From Bugulina stolonifera (lineage: Eukaryota > Bryozoa > Gymnolaemata > Cheilostomatida > Bugulidae): DNA of 64,000 nucleotides. Below the pieces are notes generated by a model. That model worked only from the letters and a program-made list of their open reading frames with translations. It was not told the origin of the DNA and searched no databases. Location: positions 477,501 to 541,500 of the forward strand of contig OW285192.1 in NCBI GenBank assembly GCA_935421135.1, read 5' to 3'. Both the position numbers and the translations under genes were made by a program. Positions 42,796 to 57,670 of this stretch are shown here, one piece after another; position 1 is the first letter of the stretch, and every line of letters starts with the position of its first letter.

Positions 42796-44606
42796 ACATT
42801 GTTACAAACAGCAAATTGGTACAAAACACACTGAAAACTTACTTTCATGCAATATTGACCATATTTTACTAGTTAACAAACTAATAAATCAAGTGAATTT
42901 GTCAAAAATCACAAGTTTGACATTATGTTTCATGTTTACAAAGTTGAATATTGCATGCAAACACATGTTTTATTGATTTTAATTCAAATTATGCATTCTG
43001 AACATTGCAAAAGTGGCTGAAAGACATTGTTACAAACAGCAATTTGGTACAAAACACACTTAAAACTTACTTTCATGCAATATTGAACATTTTTTACTAG
43101 TTTACGAACTAATAACTCAAGTGAATTTGTCAAAAATCACGAAATTGACATTATGTTTCATGTTTGCAAAGTTAAATATTGTATGCAAAGTCATGTTTTA
43201 TTGATTTTCATTCAAATTATGCATTCTGAACATTGCAAAAGTGACTGAAACACATTGTTACAAACAGCAATTTGGTACAAAACACACTAAAAACTTACTT
43301 TCATGCAATATTGAACATCTTTTACTAGTTTACAAACTAATAATTCAAGTGAATTTGTCAAAAATCACAAATTTGACATTATGTTTCATGTTTACAAAGT
43401 TGAATATTGCATGCAAGTTGTGTTTTATTGATTTTCATTCAAATTATGCATTCTGAACATTGCAAAAGTGACTGAAAGACATTGTTACAAACAGCAATTT
43501 GGTACAAAACACACTGAAAACTTACTTTCATGCAATATTGAACATCTTTTACTAGTTTACAAACTAATAACTCAAGTGAATTTGTCAAAAATCACAAAAT
43601 TGACATTATGTTTCATGTTAGCAAGGTTAAATATTGTATGCAAAGTCATGTTTTATTGATTTTCATTCAAATTATGCATTCTGAACATTGCAAAAGTGAC
43701 TGAAAGACATTGTTACAAACAGCAAATTGGTACAAAACACACTGAAAACTTACTTTCATGCAATATTGACCATATTTTACTAGTTAACAAACTAATAAAT
43801 CAAGTGAATTTGTCAAAAATCACAAGTTTGACATTATGTTTCATGTTTACAAAGTTGAATATTGCATGCAAACACATGTTTTATTGATTTTAATTCAAAT
43901 TATGCATTCTGAACATTGCAAAAGTGGCTGAAAGACATTGTTACAAACAGCAATTTGGTACAAAACACACTTAAAACTTACTTTCATGCAATATTGAACA
44001 TCTTTTACTAGTTTACAAACTAATAACTCAAGTGAATTTGTCAAAAATCACGAAATTGACATTATGTTTCATGTTTGCAAAGTTAAATATTGTATGCAAA
44101 GTCATGTTTTATTGATTTTCATTCAAATTATGCATTCTGAACATTGCAAAAGTGACTGAAACACATTGTTACAAACAGCAATTTGGTACAAAACACACTT
44201 AAAACTTACTTTCATGCAATATTGAACATCTTTTACTAGTTTACAAACTAATAATTCAAGTGAATTTGTCAAAAATCACAAATTTGACATTATGTTTCAT
44301 GTTTACAAAGTTGAATATTGCATGCAAGTTGTGTTTTATTGATTTTCATTCAAATTATGCATTCTGAACATTGCAAAAGTGACAGAAACACATTGTTACA
44401 AACAGCAATTTGGTACAAAACACACTGAAAACTTACTTTCATGCAATATTGAACATCTTTTACTAGTTTACAAACTAATAACTCAAGTGAATTTGTCAAA
44501 AATCACAAAATTGACATTATGTTTCATGTTTGCAAGGTTAAATATTGTATGCAAAGTCATGTTTTATTGATTTTCATTCAAATTATGCATTCTGAACATT
44601 GCAAAA

Positions 44607-44834
44607 GTGACTGAAACACATTGTTACAAACAGCAATTTGGTACAAAACACACTGAAAACTTACTTTCATGCAATATTGAACATATTTTACTAGTTAACA
44701 AACTAATAAATCAAGTGAATTTGTCAAAAATCACAAGTTTGACATTATGTTTCATGTTTACAAAGTTAAATATTGTATGCAAAGTCATGTTTTATCGATT
44801 TATATTCAAATTATGCATTCTGAACATTGCAAAA
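44607..44834 (+). repeat. Hybrid monomer at a second 456-bp deletion
   Basis: The first part (gttaacaaac, aaatc, cacaagttt, tttacaaag) is that of the monomer at 4734; the second part (ttaaatattgtatgc, then ttatcgattta) is that of the monomer at 5190. The switch lies in the seven shared bases caaagtt at 44761-44767. The two monomers in between are missing relative to 4734-5645. Because the second half lacks the usual TGA, the chance reading frame here runs for 92 codons. Confidence 0.88.
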
Positions 44835-47800
44835 GTGACTGAAACACATTGTTACAAACAGCAATTTGGTACAAAACACACTTAAAACTTACTTTCATGC
44901 AATATTGAACATATTTTACCAGTTTACAAACTAATAACTCAAGTGAATTTGTCAAAAATCACAAATTTGACATTATGTTTCATGTTTGCAAAGTTAAATA
45001 TTGTATGTAAAGTCATGTTTTATTGATTTTAATTCAATTTATGCACTCTGAACATTGCAAAAGTGACTGAAACACATTGTTACAGACAGCAATTTGGTGC
45101 AAAACGCACTGAAAACTTACTTTCATGCAACATTGAACATATTTTACTAGTTTACAAACTAATAATTCAAGTGAATTTGTCAAAAATCACAAATTTGACA
45201 TTGTGTTTCATGTTTGCAAAGTTAAATATTGTATGCAAAGTCATGTTTTATTAATTTTCATTAAATTATGCACTCTGAACATTGCAAAAGTGACTGAAAC
45301 ACATTGTTACAGACAGCAATTTGGTACAAAACACACTTAAAACTTACTTTCATGCAATATTGAACATATTTTACTAGTTTACAAACTAATAATTCAAGTG
45401 AATTTGTCAAAAATCACAAATTTGACATTATGTTTCATGTTTACAAAGTTGAATATTGCATGCAAAGTCGTGTTTTATTGATTTTCATTCAAATTATGCA
45501 TTCTGAACATTGCAAAAGTGACTGAAAGACATTGTTACAAACAGCAATTTGGTACAAAACACACTGAAAACTTACTTTCATGCAATATTGAACACCTTTT
45601 ACTAGTTTACAAACTAATAACTCAAGTGAATTTGTCAAAAATCACAAAATTGACATTATGTTTCATGTTTGCAAAGTTAAATATTGTATGCAAAGTCGTG
45701 TTTTATCGATTTATATTCAAATTATGCATTCTGAACATTGCAAAAGTGACTGAAACACATTGTTACAAACAGCAATTTGGTACAAAACACACTTAAAACT
45801 TAGTTTCATGCAATATTGAACATATTTTACAAGTTTACAAACTAATAACTCAAGTGAATTTGTCAAAAATCACAAATTTGACATTATGTTTCATGTTTGC
45901 AAAGTTAAATATTGTATGCAAAGTCATGTTTTATTGATTTTCATTCAAGTTATGCACTCTGAACATTGCAAAAGTGACTGAAACACATTGTTACAGACAG
46001 CAATTTGGTACAAAACACACTGAAAACTTACTTTCATGCAACATTGAACATCTTTTACTAGTTTACAAACTAATAATACAAGTGAATTTGTCAAAAATCA
46101 CAAATTTGACATTATGTTTCATGTTTACAAAGTTGAATATTGCATGCAAAGTCGTGTTTTATTGATTTTCATTCAAATTATGCATTCTGAACATTGCAAA
46201 AGTGACTGAAAGACATTGTTACAAACAGCAATTTGGTACAAAACACACTGAAAACTTACTTTCATGCAATATTGAACATCTTTTACTAGTTTACAAACTA
46301 ATAACTCAAGTGAATTTGTCAAAAATCACAAAATTGACATTATGTTTCATGTTTGCAAAGTTAAATATTGTATGCAAAGTCATGTTTTATCGATTTATAT
46401 TCAAATTATGCATTCTGAACATTGCAAAAGTGACTGAAACACATTGTTACAAACAGCAATTTGGTACAAAACACACTTAAAACTTACTTTCATGCAATAT
46501 TGAACATATTTTACAAGTTTACAAACTAATAACTCAAGTGAATTTGTCAAAAATCACAAATTTGACATTATGTTTCATGTTTGCAAAGTTAAATATTGTA
46601 TGCAAAGTCATGTTTTATTGATTTTCATTCAAATTATGCATTCTGAACATTGCAAAAGTGACTGAAAGACATTGTTACAAACAGCAAATTGGTACAAAAC
46701 ACACTGAAAACTTACTTTCATGCAATATTGACCATATTTTACTAGTTAACAAACTAATAAATCAGGTGAATTTGTCAAAAATCACAAGTTTGACATTATG
46801 TTTCATGTTTACAAAGTTGAATATTGCATGCAAACACATGTTTTATTGATTTTAATTCAAATTATGCATTCTGAACATTGCAAAAGTGGCTGAAAGACAT
46901 TGTTACAAACAGCAATTTGGTACAAAACACACTTAAAACTTACTTTCATGCAATATTGAACATCTTTTACTAGTTTACAAACTAATAACTCAAGTGAATT
47001 TGTCAAAAATCACGAAATTGACATTATGTTTCATGTTTGCAAAGTTAAATATTGTATGCAAAGTCATGTTTTATTGATTTTCATTCAAATTATGCATTCT
47101 GAACATTGCAAAAGTGACTGAAACACATTGTTACAAACAGCAATTTGGTACAAAACACACTTAAAACTTACTTTCATGCAATATTGAACATCTTTTACTA
47201 GTTTACAAACTAATAATTCAAGTGAATTTGTCAAAAATCACAAATTTGACATTATGTTTCATGTTTACAAAGTTGAATATTGCATGCAAGTTGTGTTTTA
47301 TCGATTTTCATTCAAATTATGCATTCTGAACATTGCAAAAGTGACAGAAACACATTGTTACAAACAGCAATTTGGTACAAAACACACTGAAAACTTACTT
47401 TCATGCAATATTGAACATCTTTTACTAGTTTACAAACTAATAACTCAAGTGAATTTGTCAAAAATCACAAAATTGACATTATGTTTCATGTTTGCAAGGT
47501 TAAATATTGTATGCAAAGTCATGTTTTATTGATTTTCATTCAAATTATGCATTCTGAACATTGCAAAAGTGACTGAAACACATTGTTACAAACAGCAATT
47601 TGGTACAAAACACACTGAAAACTTACTTTCATGCAATATTGAACATATTTTACTAGTTAACAAACTAATAAATCAAGTGAATTTGTCAAAAATCACAAGT
47701 TTGACATTATGTTTCATGTTTACAAAGTTGAATATTGCATGCAAACACATGTTTTATTGATTTTCATTCAAATTATGCATTCTGAACATTGCAAAAGTGG

Positions 47801-48185
47801 CTGAAAGACATTGTTACAAACAGCAATTTAGTACAAAACACACTTAAAACTTACTTTCATGCAATATTGAACATCTTTTACTAGTTTACAAACTAATAAC
47901 TCAAGTGAATTTGTCAAAAATCACGAAGTTGACATTATGTTTCATGTTTGCAAAGTTAAATATTGTATGCAAAGTCATGTTTTATTGATTTTCATTCAAG
48001 TTATGCACTCTGAACATTGCAAAAGTGACTGAAACACATTGTTACAGACAGCAATTTGGTACAAAACACACTGAAAACTTACTTTCATGCAATATTGAAC
48101 ATCTTTTACTAGTTTACAAACTAATAACTCAAGTGAATTTGTCAAAAATCACAAAATTGACATTATGTTTCATGTTTGCAAAGTT
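44768..48185. repeat. 15-monomer HOR unit after the second dimer deletion
   Basis: Landmarks 45063, 45518, 45974, 46202, 46658, 47341 and 47569 have the same spacing as the HOR in 49-mer copy 1 (offset 39417). The next unit begins 3418 bp later. A private T to C change at 47302 removes one in-frame TGA. Confidence 0.83.
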
Positions 48186-49021
48186 AAATATTGTATGCAA
48201 AGTCATGTTTTATCGATTTATATTCAAATTATGCATTCTGAACATTGCAAAAGTGACTGAAACACATTGTTACAAACAGCAATTTGGTACAAAACACACT
48301 TAAAACTTACTTTCATGCAATATTGAACATATTTTACCAGTTTACAAACTAATAACTCAAGTGAATTTGTCAAAAATCACAAATTTGACATTATGTTTCA
48401 TGTTTGCAAAGTTAAATATTGTATGTAAAGTCATGTTTTATTGATTTTAATTCAATTTATGCACTCTGAACATTGCAAAAGTGACTGAAACACATTGTTA
48501 CAGACAGCAATTTGGTGCAAAACGCACTGAAAACTTACTTTCATGCAACATTGAACATATTTTACTAGTTTACAAACTAATAATTCAAGTGAATTTGTCA
48601 AAAATCACAAATTTGACATTGTGTTTCATGTTTGCAAAGTTAAATATTGTATGCAAAGTCATGTTTTATTAATTTTCATTAAATTATGCACTCTGAACAT
48701 TGCAAAAGTGACTGAAACACATTGTTACAGACAGCAATTTGGTACAAAACACACTTAAAACTTACTTTCATGCAATATTGAACATATTTTACTAGTTTAC
48801 AAACTAATAATTCAAGTGAATTTGTCAAAAATCACAAATTTGACATTATGTTTCATGTTTACAAAGTTGAATATTGCATGCAAAGTCGTGTTTTATTGAT
48901 TTTCATTCAAATTATGCATTCTGAACATTGCAAAAGTGACTGAAAGACATTGTTACAAACAGCAATTTGGTACAAAACACACTGAAAACTTACTTTCATG
49001 CAATATTGAACACCTTTTACT
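48186..49021. repeat. Partial 15-monomer HOR unit cut off at the 49-kb junction
   Basis: Landmarks 48481 and 48936 lie 3418 bp after 45063 and 45518. The pattern stops in the monomer at 48936, which is recombinant. Confidence 0.82.
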
Positions 49022-49163
49022 AGTTTACAAACTAATAACTCAAGTGAATTTGTCAAAAATCACAAATTTGACATTATGTTTCATGTTTGCAAAGTTAAAT
49101 ATTGTATGTAAAGTCATGTTTTATTGATTTTAATTCAATTTATGCACTCTGAACATTGCAAAA
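48936..49163 (+). repeat. Hybrid monomer at the 49-kb junction
   Basis: Up to caccttttactag (49011-49023) this equals the monomer at 45518; from aaatttgac (49065) through tgtatgtaaag it equals the monomer at 27748. The crossover is in the shared stretch 49022-49066. As a result the 227-bp monomer type at 48481 is followed by another of the same type only 683 bp later (49164), and the 10.5-kb duplicated segment starts here. Confidence 0.87.
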
Positions 49164-52100
49164 GTGACTGAAACACATTGTTACAGACAGCAATTTGGTG
49201 CAAAACGCACTGAAAACTTACTTTCATGCAACATTGAACATATTTTACTAGTTTACAAACTAATAATTCAAGTGAATTTGTCAAAAATCACAAATTTGAC
49301 ATTGTGTTTCATGTTTGCAAAGTTAAATATTGTATGCAAAGTCATGTTTTATTAATTTTCATTAAATTATGCACTCTGAACATTGCAAAAGTGACTGAAA
49401 CACATTGTTACAGACAGCAATTTGGTACAAAACACACTTAAAACTTACTTTCATGCAATATTGAACATATTTTACTAGTTTACAAACTAATAATTCAAGT
49501 GAATTTGTCAAAAATCACAAATTTGACATTATGTTTCATGTTTACAAAGTTGAATATTGCATGCAAAGTCGTGTTTTATTGATTTTCATTCAAATTATGC
49601 ATTCTGAACATTGCAAAAGTGACTGAAAGACATTGTTACAAACAGCAATTTGGTACAAAACACACTGAAAACTTACTTTCATGCAATATTGAACACCTTT
49701 TACTAGTTTACAAACTAATAACTCAAGTGAATTTGTCAAAAATCACAAAATTGACATTATGTTTCATGTTTGCAAAGTTAAATATTGTATGCAAAGTCGT
49801 GTTTTATCGATTTATATTCAAATTATGCATTCTGAACATTGCAAAAGTGACTGAAACACATTGTTACAAACAGCAATTTGGTACAAAACACACTTAAAAC
49901 TTAGTTTCATGCAATATTGAACATATTTTACAAGTTTACAAACTAATAACTCAAGTGAATTTGTCAAAAATCACAAATTTGACATTATGTTTCATGTTTG
50001 CAAAGTTAAATATTGTATGCAAAGTCATGTTTTATTGATTTTCATTCAAGTTATGCACTCTGAACATTGCAAAAGTGACTGAAACACATTGTTACAGACA
50101 GCAATTTGGTACAAAACACACTGAAAACTTACTTTCATGCAACATTGAACATCTTTTACTAGTTTACAAACTAATAATACAAGTGAATTTGTCAAAAATC
50201 ACAAATTTGACATTATGTTTCATGTTTACAAAGTTGAATATTGCATGCAAAGTCGTGTTTTATTGATTTTCATTCAAATTATGCATTCTGAACATTGCAA
50301 AAGTGACTGAAAGACATTGTTACAAACAGCAATTTGGTACAAAACACACTGAAAACTTACTTTCATGCAATATTGAACATCTTTTACTAGTTTACAAACT
50401 AATAACTCAAGTGAATTTGTCAAAAATCACAAAATTGACATTATGTTTCATGTTTGCAAAGTTAAATATTGTATGCAAAGTCATGTTTTATCGATTTATA
50501 TTCAAATTATGCATTCTGAACATTGCAAAAGTGACTGAAACACATTGTTACAAACAGCAATTTGGTACAAAACACACTTAAAACTTACTTTCATGCAATA
50601 TTGAACATATTTTACAAGTTTACAAACTAATAACTCAAGTGAATTTGTCAAAAATCACAAATTTGACATTATGTTTCATGTTTGCAAAGTTAAATATTGT
50701 ATGCAAAGTCATGTTTTATTGATTTTCATTCAAATTATGCATTCTGAACATTGCAAAAGTGACTGAAAGACATTGTTACAAACAGCAAATTGGTACAAAA
50801 CACACTGAAAACTTACTTTCATGCAATATTGACCATATTTTACTAGTTAACAAACTAATAAATCAGGTGAATTTGTCAAAAATCACAAGTTTGACATTAT
50901 GTTTCATGTTTACAAAGTTGAATATTGCATGCAAACACATGTTTTATTGATTTTAATTCAAATTATGCATTCTGAACATTGCAAAAGTGGCTGAAAGACA
51001 TTGTTACAAACAGCAATTTGGTACAAAACACACTTAAAACTTACTTTCATGCAATATTGAACATCTTTTACTAGTTTACAAACTAATAACTCAAGTGAAT
51101 TTGTCAAAAATCACGAAATTGACATTATGTTTCATGTTTGCAAAGTTAAATATTGTATGCAAAGTCATGTTTTATTGATTTTCATTCAAATTATGCATTC
51201 TGAACATTGCAAAAGTGACTGAAACACATTGTTACAAACAGCAATTTGGTACAAAACACACTTAAAACTTACTTTCATGCAATATTGAACATCTTTTACT
51301 AGTTTACAAACTAATAATTCAAGTGAATTTGTCAAAAATCACAAATTTGACATTATGTTTCATGTTTACAAAGTTGAATATTGCATGCAAGTTGTGTTTT
51401 ATTGATTTTCATTCAAATTATGCATTCTGAACATTGCAAAAGTGACAGAAACACATTGTTACAAACAGCAATTTGGTACAAAACACACTGAAAACTTACT
51501 TTCATGCAATATTGAACATCTTTTACTAGTTTACAAACTAATAACTCAAGTGAATTTGTCAAAAATCACAAAATTGACATTATGTTTCATGTTTGCAAGG
51601 TTAAATATTGTATGCAAAGTCATGTTTTATTGATTTTCATTCAAATTATGCATTCTGAACATTGCAAAAGTGACTGAAACACATTGTTACAAACAGCAAT
51701 TTGGTACAAAACACACTGAAAACTTACTTTCATGCAATATTGAACATATTTTACTAGTTAACAAACTAATAAATCAAGTGAATTTGTCAAAAATCACAAG
51801 TTTGACATTATGTTTCATGTTTACAAAGTTGAATATTGCATGCAAACACATGTTTTATTGATTTTCATTCAAATTATGCATTCTGAACATTGCAAAAGTG
51901 GCTGAAAGACATTGTTACAAACAGCAATTTAGTACAAAACACACTTAAAACTTACTTTCATGCAATATTGAACATCTTTTACTAGTTTACAAACTAATAA
52001 CTCAAGTGAATTTGTCAAAAATCACGAAGTTGACATTATGTTTCATGTTTGCAAAGTTAAATATTGTATGCAAAGTCATGTTTTATTGATTTTCATTCAA

Positions 52101-52439
52101 GTTATGCACTCTGAACATTGCAAAAGTGACTGAAACACATTGTTACAGACAGCAATTTGGTACAAAACACACTGAAAACTTACTTTCATGCAATATTGAA
52201 CATCTTTTACTAGTTTACAAACTAATAACTCAAGTGAATTTGTCAAAAATCACAAAATTGACATTATGTTTCATGTTTGCAAAGTTAAATATTGTATGCA
52301 AAGTCATGTTTTATCGATTTATATTCAAATTATGCATTCTGAACATTGCAAAAGTGACTGAAACACATTGTTACAAACAGCAATTTGGTACAAAACACAC
52401 TTAAAACTTACTTTCATGCAATATTGAACATATTTTACC
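49022..52439. repeat. 15-monomer HOR unit in the downstream duplicate
   Basis: Landmarks 49164, 49619, 50075, 50303, 50759, 51442, 51670 and 52126; the first five recur 3418 bp later at 52582, 53037, 53493, 53721 and 54177. The start is set at the 49-kb junction, so the phase differs from that used for the units listed earlier. Confidence 0.83.
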
Positions 52440-54849
52440 AGTTTACAAACTAATAACTCAAGTGAATTTGTCAAAAATCACAAATTTGACATTATGTTTC
52501 ATGTTTGCAAAGTTAAATATTGTATGTAAAGTCATGTTTTATTGATTTTAATTCAATTTATGCACTCTGAACATTGCAAAAGTGACTGAAACACATTGTT
52601 ACAGACAGCAATTTGGTGCAAAACGCACTGAAAACTTACTTTCATGCAACATTGAACATATTTTACTAGTTTACAAACTAATAATTCAAGTGAATTTGTC
52701 AAAAATCACAAATTTGACATTGTGTTTCATGTTTGCAAAGTTAAATATTGTATGCAAAGTCATGTTTTATTAATTTTCATTAAATTATGCACTCTGAACA
52801 TTGCAAAAGTGACTGAAACACATTGTTACAGACAGCAATTTGGTACAAAACACACTTAAAACTTACTTTCATGCAATATTGAACATATTTTACTAGTTTA
52901 CAAACTAATAATTCAAGTGAATTTGTCAAAAATCACAAATTTGACATTATGTTTCATGTTTACAAAGTTGAATATTGCATGCAAAGTCGTGTTTTATTGA
53001 TTTTCATTCAAATTATGCATTCTGAACATTGCAAAAGTGACTGAAAGACATTGTTACAAACAGCAATTTGGTACAAAACACACTGAAAACTTACTTTCAT
53101 GCAATATTGAACACCTTTTACTAGTTTACAAACTAATAACTCAAGTGAATTTGTCAAAAATCACAAAATTGACATTATGTTTCATGTTTGCAAAGTTAAA
53201 TATTGTATGCAAAGTCGTGTTTTATCGATTTATATTCAAATTATGCATTCTGAACATTGCAAAAGTGACTGAAACACATTGTTACAAACAGCAATTTGGT
53301 ACAAAACACACTTAAAACTTAGTTTCATGCAATATTGAACATATTTTACAAGTTTACAAACTAATAACTCAAGTGAATTTGTCAAAAATCACAAATTTGA
53401 CATTATGTTTCATGTTTGCAAAGTTAAATATTGTATGCAAAGTCATGTTTTATTGATTTTCATTCAAGTTATGCACTCTGAACATTGCAAAAGTGACTGA
53501 AACACATTGTTACAGACAGCAATTTGGTACAAAACACACTGAAAACTTACTTTCATGCAACATTGAACATCTTTTACTAGTTTACAAACTAATAATACAA
53601 GTGAATTTGTCAAAAATCACAAATTTGACATTATGTTTCATGTTTACAAAGTTGAATATTGCATGCAAAGTCGTGTTTTATTGATTTTCATTCAAATTAT
53701 GCATTCTGAACATTGCAAAAGTGACTGAAAGACATTGTTACAAACAGCAATTTGGTACAAAACACACTGAAAACTTACTTTCATGCAATATTGAACATCT
53801 TTTACTAGTTTACAAACTAATAACTCAAGTGAATTTGTCAAAAATCACAAAATTGACATTATGTTTCATGTTTGCAAAGTTAAATATTGTATGCAAAGTC
53901 ATGTTTTATCGATTTATATTCAAATTATGCATTCTGAACATTGCAAAAGTGACTGAAACACATTGTTACAAACAGCAATTTGGTACAAAACACACTTAAA
54001 ACTTACTTTCATGCAATATTGAACATATTTTACAAGTTTACAAACTAATAACTCAAGTGAATTTGTCAAAAATCACAAATTTGACATTATGTTTCATGTT
54101 TGCAAAGTTAAATATTGTATGCAAAGTCATGTTTTATTGATTTTCATTCAAATTATGCATTCTGAACATTGCAAAAGTGACTGAAAGACATTGTTACAAA
54201 CAGCAAATTGGTACAAAACACACTGAAAACTTACTTTCATGCAATATTGACCATATTTTACTAGTTAACAAACTAATAAATCAGGTGAATTTGTCAAAAA
54301 TCACAAGTTTGACATTATGTTTCATGTTTACAAAGTTGAATATTGCATGCAAACACATGTTTTATTGATTTTAATTCAAATTATGCATTCTGAACATTGC
54401 AAAAGTGGCTGAAAGACATTGTTACAAACAGCAATTTGGTACAAAACACACTTAAAACTTACTTTCATGCAATATTGAACATCTTTTACTAGTTTACAAA
54501 CTAATAACTCAAGTGAATTTGTCAAAAATCACGAAATTGACATTATGTTTCATGTTTGCAAAGTTAAATATTGTATGCAAAGTCATGTTTTATTGATTTT
54601 CATTCAAATTATGCATTCTGAACATTGCAAAAGTGACTGAAACACATTGTTACAAACAGCAATTTGGTACAAAACACACTTAAAACTTACTTTCATGCAA
54701 TATTGAACATCTTTTACTAGTTTACAAACTAATAATTCAAGTGAATTTGTCAAAAATCACAAATTTGACATTATGTTTCATGTTTACAAAGTTGAATATT
54801 GCATGCAAGTTGTGTTTTATTGATTTTCATTCAAATTATGCATTCTGAA
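52440..54849. repeat. Partial 15-monomer HOR unit in the downstream duplicate
   Basis: About 0.7 unit. It ends where the monomer at 54860 has ctgaaagac in place of the cagaaacac found at 51442, the same exit as at 33672. Confidence 0.8.
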
Positions 54850-57670
54850 CATTGCAAAAGTGACTGAAAGACATTGTTACAAACAGCAATTTGGTACAAA
54901 ACACACTGAAAACTTACTTTCATGCAATATTGAACATCTTTTACTAGTTTACAAACTAATAACTCAAGTGAATTTGTCAAAAATCACAAAATTGACATTA
55001 TGTTTCATGTTTGCAAAGTTAAATATTGTATGCAAAGTCATGTTTTATCGATTTATATTCAAATTATGCATTCTGAACATTGCAAAAGTGACTGAAACAC
55101 ATTGTTACAAACAGCAATTCGGTACAAAACACACTTAAAACTTACTTTCATGCAATATTGAACCTATTTTACAAGTTTACAAACTAATAACTCAAGTGAA
55201 TTTGTCAAAAATCACAAATTTGACATTATGTTTCATGTTTGCAAAGTTAAATATTGTATGCAAAGTCATGTTTTATTGATTTTCATTCAAATTATGCATT
55301 CTGAACATTGCAAAAGTGACTGAAAGACATTGTTACAAACAGCAAATTGGTACAAAACACACTGAAAACTTACTTTCATGCGATATTGACCATATTTTAC
55401 TAGTTAACAAACTAATAAATCAAGTGAATTTGTCAAAAATCACAAGTTTGACATTATGTTTCATGTTTACAAAGTTGAATATTGCATGCAAACACATGTT
55501 TTATTGATTTTAATTCAAATTATGCATTCTGAACATTGCAAAAGTGGCTGAAAGACATTGTTACAAACAGCAATTTGGTACAAAACACACTAAAAACTTA
55601 CTTTCATGCAATATTGAACATCTTTTACTAGTTTACAAACTAATAACTCAAGTGAATTTGTCAAAAATCACGAAATTGACATTATGGTTCATGTTTGCAA
55701 AGTTAAATATTGTATGCAAAGTCATGTTTTATTGATTTTCATTCAAATTATGCATTCTGAACATTGCAAAAGTGACTGAAACACATTGTTACAAACAGCA
55801 ATTTGGTACAAAACACACTTAAAACTTACTTTCATGCAATATTGAACATCTTTTACTAGTTTACAAACTAATAATTCAAGTGAATTTGTCAAAAATCACA
55901 AATTTGACATTATGTTTCATGTTTACAAAGTTGAATATTGCATGCAAGTTGTGTTTTATTGATTTTCATTCAAATTATGCATTCTGAACATTGCAAAAGT
56001 GACTGAAAGACATTGTTACAAACAGCAATTTGGTACAAAACACACTGAAAACTTACTTTCATGCAATATTGAACATCTTTTACTAGTTTACAAACTAATA
56101 ACTCAAGTGAATTTGTCAAAAATCACAAAATTGACATTATGTTTCATGTTTGCAAGGTTAAATATTGTATGCAAAGTCATGTTTTATTGATTTTCATTCA
56201 AATTATGCATTCTGAACATTGCAAAAGTGACTGAAAGACATTGTTACAAACAGCAAATTGGTACAAAACACACTGAAAACTTACTTTCATGCAATATTGA
56301 CCATATTTTACTAGTTAACAAACTAATAAATCAAGTGAATTTGTCAAAAATCACAAGTTTGACATTATGTTTCATGTTTACAAAGTTGAATATTGCATGC
56401 AAACACATGTTTTATTGATTTTAATTCAAATTATGCATTCTGAACATTGCAAAAGTGGCTGAAAGACATTGTTACAAACAGCAATTTGGTACAAAACACA
56501 CTTAAAACTTACTTTCATGCAATATTGAACATCTTTTACTAGTTTACAAACTAATAACTCAAGTGAATTTGTCAAAAATTGCGAAATTGACATTATGTTT
56601 CATGTTTGCAAAGTTAAATATTGTATGCAAAGTCATGTTTTATTGATTTTCATTCAAATTATGCATTCTGAACATTGCAAAAGTGACTGAAACACATTGT
56701 TACAAACAGCAATTTGGTACAAAACACACTTAAAACTTACTTTCATGCAATATTGAACATCTTTTACTAGTTTACAAACTAATAATTCAAGTGAATTTGT
56801 CAAAAATCACAAATTTGACATTATGTTTCATGTTTACAAAGTTGAATATTGCATGCAAGTTGTGTTTTATTGATTTTCATTCAAATTATGCATTCTGAAC
56901 ATTGCAAAAGTGACTGAAAGACATTGTTACAAACAGCAAATTGGTACAAAACACACTGAAAACTTACTTTCATGCAATATTGACCATATTTTACTAGTTA
57001 ACAAACTAATAAATCAAGTGAATTTGTCAAAAATCACAAGTTTGACATTATGTTTCATGTTTACAAAGTTGAATATTGCATGCAAACACATGTTTTATTG
57101 ATTTTAATTCAAATTATGCATTCTGAACATTGCAAAAGTGGCTGAAAGACATTGTTACAAACAGCAATTTGGTACAAAACACACTTAAAACTTACTTTCA
57201 TGCAATATTGAACATTTTTTACTAGTTTACGAACTAATAACTCAAGTGAATTTGTCAAAAATCACGAAATTGACATTATGTTTCATGTTTGCGAAGTTAA
57301 ATATTGTATGCAAAGTCATGTTTTATTGATTTTCATTCAAATTATGCATTCTGAACATTGCAAAAGTGACTGAAACACATTGTTACAAACAGCAATTTGG
57401 TACAAAACACACTAAAAACTTACTTTCATGCAATATTGAACATCTTTTACTAGTTTACAAACTAATAATTCAAGTGAATTTGTCAAAAATCACAAATTTG
57501 ACATTATGTTTCATGTTTACAAAGTTGAATATTGCATGCAAGTTGTGTTTTATTGATTTTCATTCAAATTATGCAATCTGAACATTGCAAAAGTGACTGA
57601 AACACATTGTTACAAACAGCAATTTGGTACAAAACACACTGAAAACTTACTTGCATGCAATATTGAACAT
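54850..57670. repeat. Divergent satellite block, downstream copy
   Basis: Counterpart of the private-variant block at about 33.66-36.48 kb. It has the same monomer order (54860, 55316, 55544, 55999, 56227, 56910, 57366, 57593) and the same rare changes. No other sequence is inserted. Confidence 0.83.

Larger units (their letters stand above)
40330..49021. repeat. Block collinear with 1-9604 but lacking two dimers
   Basis: Offset to the start of the window is 40329 bp at landmarks 40710, 41190, 41645, 42101 and 42557, then 39873 bp at 42785 to 44607, then 39417 bp at 45063 to 48936. Each step is 456 bp, exactly two monomers. The lengths agree: 9604 - 912 = 8692 = the size of this block. It includes 1.25 units of the 15-mer HOR. 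At 49022 it jumps to a different phase of the array. Confidence 0.87.
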
